A program made the position numbers and the translations under genes. Shown piece by piece: positions 57,301 through 64,000 of a stretch of 64,000 bases of DNA (positions are counted from its first letter, which is position 1; every line of letters starts with the position of its first letter). The notes under the pieces were generated by a model that had not been told where the DNA came from, did not search any database, and saw only the letters and a list, made by a program, of their open reading frames with translations. The DNA comes from Lytechinus variegatus (Eukaryota > Echinodermata > Echinoidea > Temnopleuroida > Toxopneustidae), in assembly GCF_018143015.1 (NCBI RefSeq), contig NC_054743.1, forward strand, positions 32,017,934 through 32,081,933, given 5' to 3'.

Positions 57301-60300
57301 ACAATCTGTAATTTCCTTGAAGATATTGAAATAAAATACATTCAAATCCCAAAATGAAAATTGTACATGTACTTCACGCATGGAATAGATGGAGGATTAA
57401 TAGCTCTAAAAAACCAAACAAACAAAAATGAAAAATAAAATATAACATGTGATATTAATAATATTAAACATTTTAGGATAAAAGGGTAAAGCTTTTTATG
57501 TAACATTCTTACGTAATCAACAATAACAGAATATCACAAATCAGTGTGCCACAATTGGTACTTGCTTTGGAAAATATTCAACCAATAAAAATGACACATA
57601 CATGTATGACACCAAACAGAAATGAACATTCAACTCACTTGATGTCTGTTCCATGTTATGCAACATACGGTCTCTCGCGTCATCTAAGATATCAGTCAGA
57701 AAGACGGCAGTTCCCTTCCGAGTCTGCATTCCTAAAACTTTACCAAACTTGATGTGGTGGATTCTATGTGAAATCAATTCAATGATATTAAAGTTCAAGT
57801 AATTTAACTCAACTCAATTTAATTTAATTACATGTAATTAATTCAATTCATTTGTTGACCCCAAAAAATTGTTTTCTGAATCCACATAAATTTTTATTAA
57901 ATATAGTGGCAAGAACATGAGTGATATAAAGATATAACAATGTAGTATATAGACACAATAGAATAGTTATAATGAAATACATACATGTATTGACATAATA
58001 CATATTTTCAAAATAGTAAATATACTCAGAATATGTCAAGTATATCATCTCTGAACTCTTACAGAAGTTTGAGTTGTTAACCTGATAATTTACCCTCAGT
58101 CTCATTTGATTTACTCTGTTTTAATTTTTGAAATGTTGTATTCTGTTTGAACGATTGCATTTAATTTTATCATGTATGTTTTGTTATACGGGCCTTCCCG
58201 TTTAACAGCAAATTGATCAAGACCTCTTATGTAGCTACCTTGTATAAAAGACTTTATAAATGAACAAATGAATCATCACCACATATTTCATTGAAGACTT
58301 AAGCTTCAGTTTATATTCCATAATTCGCATTCAAACATTTTACACTATTTGAAATGAAATAAATGGTTCTTGAAACAAGAAGTATATATACAATAGAATT
58401 CAACCAGAGAAGAATGGAGGGGCCTAAGTTGAAAGTAAAGCTTGTGAGTTGTAGGCCAAAAAGAATATGGAAAGATAGATAGAACTATAATATTGTTAGA
58501 AATATATAAAAGTAAAATACAGATGAAAATAAGAAACTGGATTACTATTTTCCCTTTTTCATATTAATATCATCCTCACATTATATTAGTTAACCAACTA
58601 AAAACCTGGGTGATGTCTCACAAAGAGGTAAGTGTTCATTTTTTTAATAGAGTCATGCTTAAATGCTGATGCGCACTTGACATGTAACGCACAATCCTTA
58701 AGATTGGTACACAATATCGCCCGTCCTTTTAGCATGAATCAACCAATGCGGTGATGCCTTTGAAACCGCAGCTTGGAAATGAAGACCGACTCTAAGTCAC
58801 ACTTAAATCTTTGTGAAACACCCTCCCCCCCTCCCGATCTTACCTTTGAAAGCAATCTTGATCTATCTTCCTCAACACTCCTTTCAGCTGCTCAAAATGA
58901 CCTTCTTGACTTTTGTCCACTACATAGTACATGTCATCAAAGGTATGACGTTTCCTCCTGTCTAGGACGGCAGCAATGTCTCTGGTAAGATAGAGAGATG
59001 ATCCATCACTCTTAGCAAGGGTGGCGACAGGGAACCTGGGACAGACGTCGGAGAGATTGATGTCACCCGTTCCTCTTCTATATCAATTTCAAAGAGAAAG
59101 GGATTTATGTACTTCTTAATTTACCAATACTAGTACCACATTAAGAAATATACCAATCCATGGCAACAAATTATACTGTCATAGGGTCACTTTGTGTTGG
59201 TTGTCTGCTTGGTCAGCATCTGTATGTATTCACTCCTTTGCTACTGTGTTGTGCATAAAATTTAAACATAATAAATAATAGATTTGGGGGTGTAAATTAT
59301 ACCATACTGATGAAGTAGCACCAGTGTGATATGAACACACATCATCAAAATGATTGATTGCTAAAACTAATTAAGCCTGTGACGTGACATGTTTTACTTG
59401 AAATTTTGATTACTCTGGTGTGCAGTAAACAGTTAATCTTGTTTGAACGTAGGCTCGGGTACAACACCAATTTCAACTGTAACAAAGGAAAAAAAATCAA
59501 TGTCTCACATTAAAAAGCTGTCATAATTTCAGGCTGTGCTATGCATACTTTGACGCAAACACAGCAAATATTCACTTACTTTGACGTAGTTAGTAGATCT
59601 CCATCCCTCAGGATGTTGATTAGATTCTGTGCTTCACTGCTGTACTGGGATTCACTACAGTATTCATCAAAATGCACTCCTAGTCTCTACAGAAATCAAG
59701 ATAAATTTTAACATTAGAACATTCACGATGAATATACTTGTGAACATACAAGTGAATATAAGATACAGTCAGGATTAGACAAAATGCTAATTAGACAAAA
59801 TCAATAACGGATCAAACAAAATTTAGCCATGCTGGTGTCAGACAATCTATAAATCAGACCATCAGGCATCTGCTAGTAGACCAAGATGATTTAGCCATGA
59901 TGGTACAAGTATCAGACAAATGATGAATTAAACCATCTGCTACTAGACCAAGTGAGTTTAGCCATGATGGTAACAGACAGTCTGTGAATTAGACCATCCG
60001 CTCGTAGAAAAAGTGAATACTAACCTGATATGTTCTTCTGTAATCTGCAATACTCATTTCTTGAAATCTGTGTCTCATTGCTAATGCATCTGAATCTCCT
60101 GGAGTAAAAAGAGTAAAAGTTAAGGATTTTTAGAAGAAAATGGGATTCATGATGATGTTTGATAATTGCTTGAATACTTGAGCACTTGATAAGATTAGCC
60201 ATGTTAAAGCTGGTGTAACATTATACATTGCTTAAAAATATTATAATAAGCACGATTCAAATATAGCATTATTATTATGATTATGATCTTGCTAAAGTAA

Positions 60301-63156
60301 GTATTACAGCTCTTCTGTATTTCATTTAAATAAAACCTAAGCAGAGTTTGTCCTATAGGCCAAAGTAAAAATGGTTCTATAAGCATTGTTCGAAACCTTT
60401 TTCCCAAACCTTCATTACAAGTTCCTATGGTCTTTAATTTGGTGAAACAACATTTGCTCCTGCTACAATTGATCCAGGCTGTACTTCATCAAAAATACAT
60501 CTAGGGTTAGGGTTGCAATAGGGTTTTATGTAAAGTTAATGGTTAGGTTTAGGGAAGGGTATAGTGATAAGGCCACCGCACACCTTACGACCCAACTGGT
60601 CAGCAACTGGCTTGCAACTGAGTGAGGGGAGATGAATCGTAAGGCAGTCATAAACCTCGACACCCCACACCTTGCAATCCGATCTGCAACTCATGCATGC
60701 GCTTTTTGGTATAGCAACTGAGAAAGTGCGCTTACTACTGCGTATGTGCATTGTTTATCATATACCGGTCGTGCAACTCTGCTGTCTGATTGGCTGGAAG
60801 TTGGATTGAGCTTGTGATCCTGTCATAAGGATTCGACATGTCAAATCCTTACGATCCTTGCGACTTGTCTCTGACCAGTCTGTGACGCTCAAGCTGACAA
60901 GAGCTGTGACGTCACATCTCCCCTCACTCAGTCGCGAGCAGTCGCCGACCAGTCGGGTCGTAAGGTGTGTGGTGGCCTTTAAACCCAGGGTTGAAGTAAT
61001 TTGACTAGTGTGTGGAATGTATAGTGGAGCAATTGTTGCCAGATCAATTGCCATGGAACCCAATCACTAACCCTCTTCCATTCTTCTAAAGAGGTCCTTA
61101 GCTCTTTCCCAGATGGACGGATCATTCTGGGCTGCCTTGTTGGTTGCTACATAAACCTCATACAGGTGTTGAATCGGATTCACCCTCAGCTTCTCCTCAT
61201 CCCCAAAGTCTTGAAAACCTACTCCAAGAATACCTTATGGATATAGGAAATAAAGAGAACAATTGAGACTTGCGCCCTTATTGTGATGTTGCTCCTTTAC
61301 ATTTATCCTGAGAGACTGGTCAACAACAGTGTACTCAGCACCCTGCATTAATCTCTTTCTTTGTCATTCAAGAAACCAAGACACTTTAGTTTTTTTCTGG
61401 AATCTCACTGCTAGTTCTACATATTATTCCTTATTCTTCTGTTCTTGGGAATCATCATTCAGTTTTTAAAAATAGAACTCTTAATCAATTCTTACTCGCA
61501 GCACATGCTATCTAAGAAGAGGTTGTTGACCTGCAATGAAAAGCAGGCATCACATGGTAATCAGATTTGGTGGCATATACATTGCATACTTGCAACCCTG
61601 GCAGCAATAGAGACAAATTGCACACCAAAAAAAATCAGAAAGGAACATTCTTAAATCCAATAATAGAAATAAATAAATAGGAAAACATGGGTAAATTTGC
61701 AACTTTCTTTTCCCCAAATAGGAATATTTCTTGTTAGCAATGTACATGTAAGTTATATGAGAACCATATTAACTAGTATTTGAATGGCAATATTAACTGC
61801 CATTGCACCAACAAGTGTTACATATGATTGAATAAACTATGTAGCATAAGAAAAGGTGCATGGGGAATTTAAACGCTCTTGAACAAGGACAGCTTGTGTT
61901 AAGATGCCGTCTTTTTTAGCAGAGTATGTTACAAATAGGAACACTTGACATGAATGATGTATTTGTGAAATGTGCAACGAGTTGACATCTTGGCCCGTAT
62001 TCTGAAGTCAGGTTTAACTTAGACCATGGTCTAACTCTGTGCTAACATTATGGGGAGCCACAAATTCAAAAATTCTGTTTATATTGTATATTTCCTATGT
62101 TTAATATTTTGTTTCACTTTGCTTTCATAACGTAGATAAATACTTCAGTTACCATTCCCAGACAACAACAATTTGGGTGTCAAATAAGTTAATAAATTGA
62201 ATGTGTATTGTAAGGGATTTGTGCTCCAATTTGCTTTCCATAGTTAAACCACAACATTAAAACAGGGTTTAATTTAAACCCGAGTTCAGAATACAGACCG
62301 ATTTGTCTACGACTTTGAAATACCTACCAAACTGAGTACCCCAGTCCCCAAGGTAGTTGATCCTGGTGACATTATGGCCGAGACGTTCTTGAAGGTTGGC
62401 AAAGAAGTTTCCGATGAGAGTGGATCGAAGGTGCCCAGCATGGAATGGTTTAGCTATATTAGGAGAGCTGTCAAAGAAGGTATGGATGAAGAGTGCAAGA
62501 ATGGAACGAGAGAGGGGAGGGAGGAAAAGAGGGGGAAAGGGAGAGAAAGAGTAAGATAGTAAGATAAACAAGGAAACAGAGAGATAGAGAGAGAAAAATA
62601 AGAGAGTGATTACATTATTTTCTCATCAATACAAAAGCACAAATAATGAAAAGTGTAATATGTGCATACAAGCTTTTAAAATTTCTAAATTTTAGCCTAG
62701 AAAAGGGACTCTCATCACTCTTGCTGATATAGTTAATCATGTGTAATCTCAACCTGAATAGTGAAGAAACATATCCAATTACTACGAGGAAAGGTAAAAT
62801 ATAATTATGGGCAATCATTCAAATGTCTTTCTATAAATGACGAAGGCAAAATGAAAAAAAAATTGTTCTGTAACAATGAAAAAGTGATAGGCAAAATGTC
62901 TCGATTTGAGTTTCGCATACATGTGCTATTAAAGTTTATTCATAATTGCCAAAGGGGGCAAAAGTATGAGCCATAATAGAAACTTGTTAAAAAAATATTT
63001 GGCTCAGAAAGGTCACTGACCCCTGCCAATGATCTTTCAAAGATTCCTTGACCTTCATTACCTATATTCCACAATGATATTGAGTTTGCTGTCAATGCCA
63101 GGATAAGATTGATAGCCATAGTGCCCTTGTTGCTCTGAGACATCTTGGATGACTTG
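54317..63156 (-). CDS. RARS2: Mitochondrial arginyl-tRNA synthetase (3' part)
   Basis: Class I aminoacyl-tRNA synthetase that charges mitochondrial tRNA-Arg. Eleven exons in transcript order: 63062-63156, 62328-62467, 61072-61233, 60025-60098, 59580-59686, 58844-59077, 57639-57763, 56667-56844, 55960-56139, 55231-55294, 54317-54403. They sum to 1,446 nt, giving 481 residues plus stop. The second exon carries the HIGH-type motif HAGH in [17 protein letters not shown], then [12 protein letters not shown]. Exon 6 has [14 protein letters not shown]. Exon 7 has LGMQTRKG, where other class I enzymes have KMSKS. Exon 8 has [13 protein letters not shown], and the last exon ends [16 protein letters not shown]. 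These match RARS2 better than cytosolic RARS1 (INYLGDWG, short length, the C-terminal end). About 100 N-terminal residues, including the mitochondrial targeting peptide, lie beyond the right edge of the window. The gene looks intact. Confidence 0.95.
54785..54910. repeat. GGGGCGGATCCAGGATT-type repeat
   Basis: GGGGCGGATCCAGGATTTTC followed by G tracts, then TCCCCCCTTGGATTTCCGCC at the right end, which is loosely inverted against the start. It is the same dispersed family as at 43,199. It lies in the last intron of RARS2. Confidence 0.55.
55575..55945. repeat. CATC tetranucleotide repeat in RARS2 intron
   Basis: About 370 bp of imperfect CCAT/CATC repeats, ending about 15 bp from the donor of the RARS2 exon at 55,960-56,139. 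The minus-strand frames through it read as Trp/Met/Asp/Gly repeats and are artefacts. Confidence 0.9.
59795..60013. repeat. ~65-bp minisatellite in RARS2 intron
   Basis: Three to four imperfect units with the words TTTAGCCATGATGGTA, CAGACAATCT or a variant, and AGACCATC-GCTAGTAGACC. It stops about 12 bp before the donor of the exon at 60,025-60,098. Confidence 0.75.
60569..60979. mobile_element. ~410-bp MITE, AAGGCCACCGCACACCTTACG termini
   Basis: Ends AAGGCCACCGCACACCTTAC and GTAAGGTGTGTGGTGGCCTT are inverted. Further in, CTGAGTGAGGGGAGATG is inverted as CATCTCCCCTCACTCAG. The interior has CTGATTGGCTGGAAGTTGG, which also occurs inverted near 2,860-2,885. RARS2 intron, non-coding. Confidence 0.8.
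61992..62299. mobile_element. MITE, GGCCCGTATTCTGAAGTCAG termini
   Basis: GGCCCGTATTCTGAAGTCAG followed by GTTTAACTTAGACC at the left. At the right, GGGTTTAATTTAAACCCGAG followed by TTCAGAATACAGACC. About 308 bp, ending 28 bp from the donor of the RARS2 exon that encodes the HAGH motif. Confidence 0.75.
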
Positions 63157-64000
63157 CTAAAAGGTAATAAGGAACAACAAGTAACATGAAGGTATTATAC
63201 CAAGAGCATGGGAACCTGAAAGACAGAATGCATGTCTTGTGTAGTGGGGGTATTAGTAGAACATTATAACCTTCTCCAACAAAAAAAAAATTATTCTTAG
63301 AAGGAAAAAAGTATTTTCTGACAAAAAAGTGTATTTTTAAAAATTTGTCTCAATGTAACAAATGCCAGACTGTTGTAGTGAGATCGGTGAAAAAACATGT
63401 AAAATGACTCTACTTGAAGACTGATAATTCACCATTTTAAACATGCAAGAATTTACTTGTTCCTTTTTATGCAAAAAGTTACTGGCCTGACAGTGATTTA
63501 TACTGGTCTGGGACTGTCGGACCGGTGCTAGTGTCGCACGCTGTGTATAATACATACTCTATGATCAGAAATAAAAAAAAATCATACAAAAAAGTATTGG
63601 CGTATTCTTAGCAAAAAAGAGGAACAAATACTCTAAAAACAGAACAGATGGCATGTCTGCTAAAAGTCCTTTCATTTTGAAATATCAATGGCCTTCTATC
63701 GCCACTTTCACACATCTCAGTAATAAAGAAACAAACATATTTTTTGCTTTAACTGATGCATTGGTTTTGCTGCCTCATATTTGGTGAAAGTTTAATGCAG
63801 TGGACCACATTCCTATTAACATTATTCATTTCTATATTTCCATGAAGAATTGGTAGATTTTATTTTTGGCTTAAGTTATAACCAAGAAGTTCAGTTTTAC
63901 ATTTCAGTGGACCAGTGGTTCATACCATAGTACAGGTCTAAAAAAGGAGAGATATTATTCAACAGAATGTAATAACCTCACATGGTCAATTATCACATTC
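63157..64000. other. RARS2 intron continuing past the window edge
   Basis: Upstream of the first visible RARS2 exon. AT-rich, with no second exon, repeat or promoter that I could support. The missing 5' exons are expected further right. Confidence 0.6.

Noticed and set aside
54317-63156. Cytosolic RARS1
   Set aside because: [16 protein letters not shown] and the C-terminal [11 protein letters not shown] segment fit the mitochondrial enzyme better.

Overview
This window is a piece of animal nuclear genome, AT-rich and full of introns, short non-autonomous transposons (MITEs), tRNA-derived SINEs and microsatellites. The SINE types, the GCGAGCGCGAAGC-type repeats and the SLC22 subfamily suggest a marine deuterostome, most likely an echinoderm such as a sea urchin. 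That is my inference; no species was identified. All genes I could support lie on the minus strand.

Layout. (1) About 1,050-24,860 and about 29,018-49,815 are two copies of one tandem segmental duplication. Each holds a complete 12-coding-exon gene for an SLC22-type organic ion/zwitterion transporter: copy A at 1058-19563 (579 aa) and copy B at 29024-41105 (577 aa). The first eleven coding exons have the same length in both copies, and both reading frames are open after splicing. (2) An unrelated 3-exon gene (5897-8379, 412 aa, not recognised) sits inside the intron between coding exons 8 and 9 of copy A and is missing from the same 0.8-kb intron of copy B. (3) Between the two units (24.9-29.0 kb) lie a ~110-bp and a ~178-bp tandem array. 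(4) 49.8-54.3 kb is gene-free and repeat-rich. (5) 54317-63156 carries the last eleven exons of RARS2, mitochondrial arginyl-tRNA synthetase; its first exons lie beyond the right edge.

The transporters would act in the plasma membrane and RARS2 in mitochondrial translation. Nothing suggests that the three kinds of gene share a pathway. The duplication works as a clock for the repeats: some MITEs occur at the same place in both units (older than the duplication), while others occur in one unit and the matching site in the other is empty (younger).

No clear new molecular system was found. The best leads are the unknown nested gene with its duplicated C-terminal tail, a 1.1-kb inverted-repeat-bounded element carrying five nuclear-receptor DR1-like sites, a GC splice donor in copy B with a competing GT site, and the dated transposon insertions. 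No retrovirus, LTR element, Polinton, toxin gene or CRISPR array was seen.
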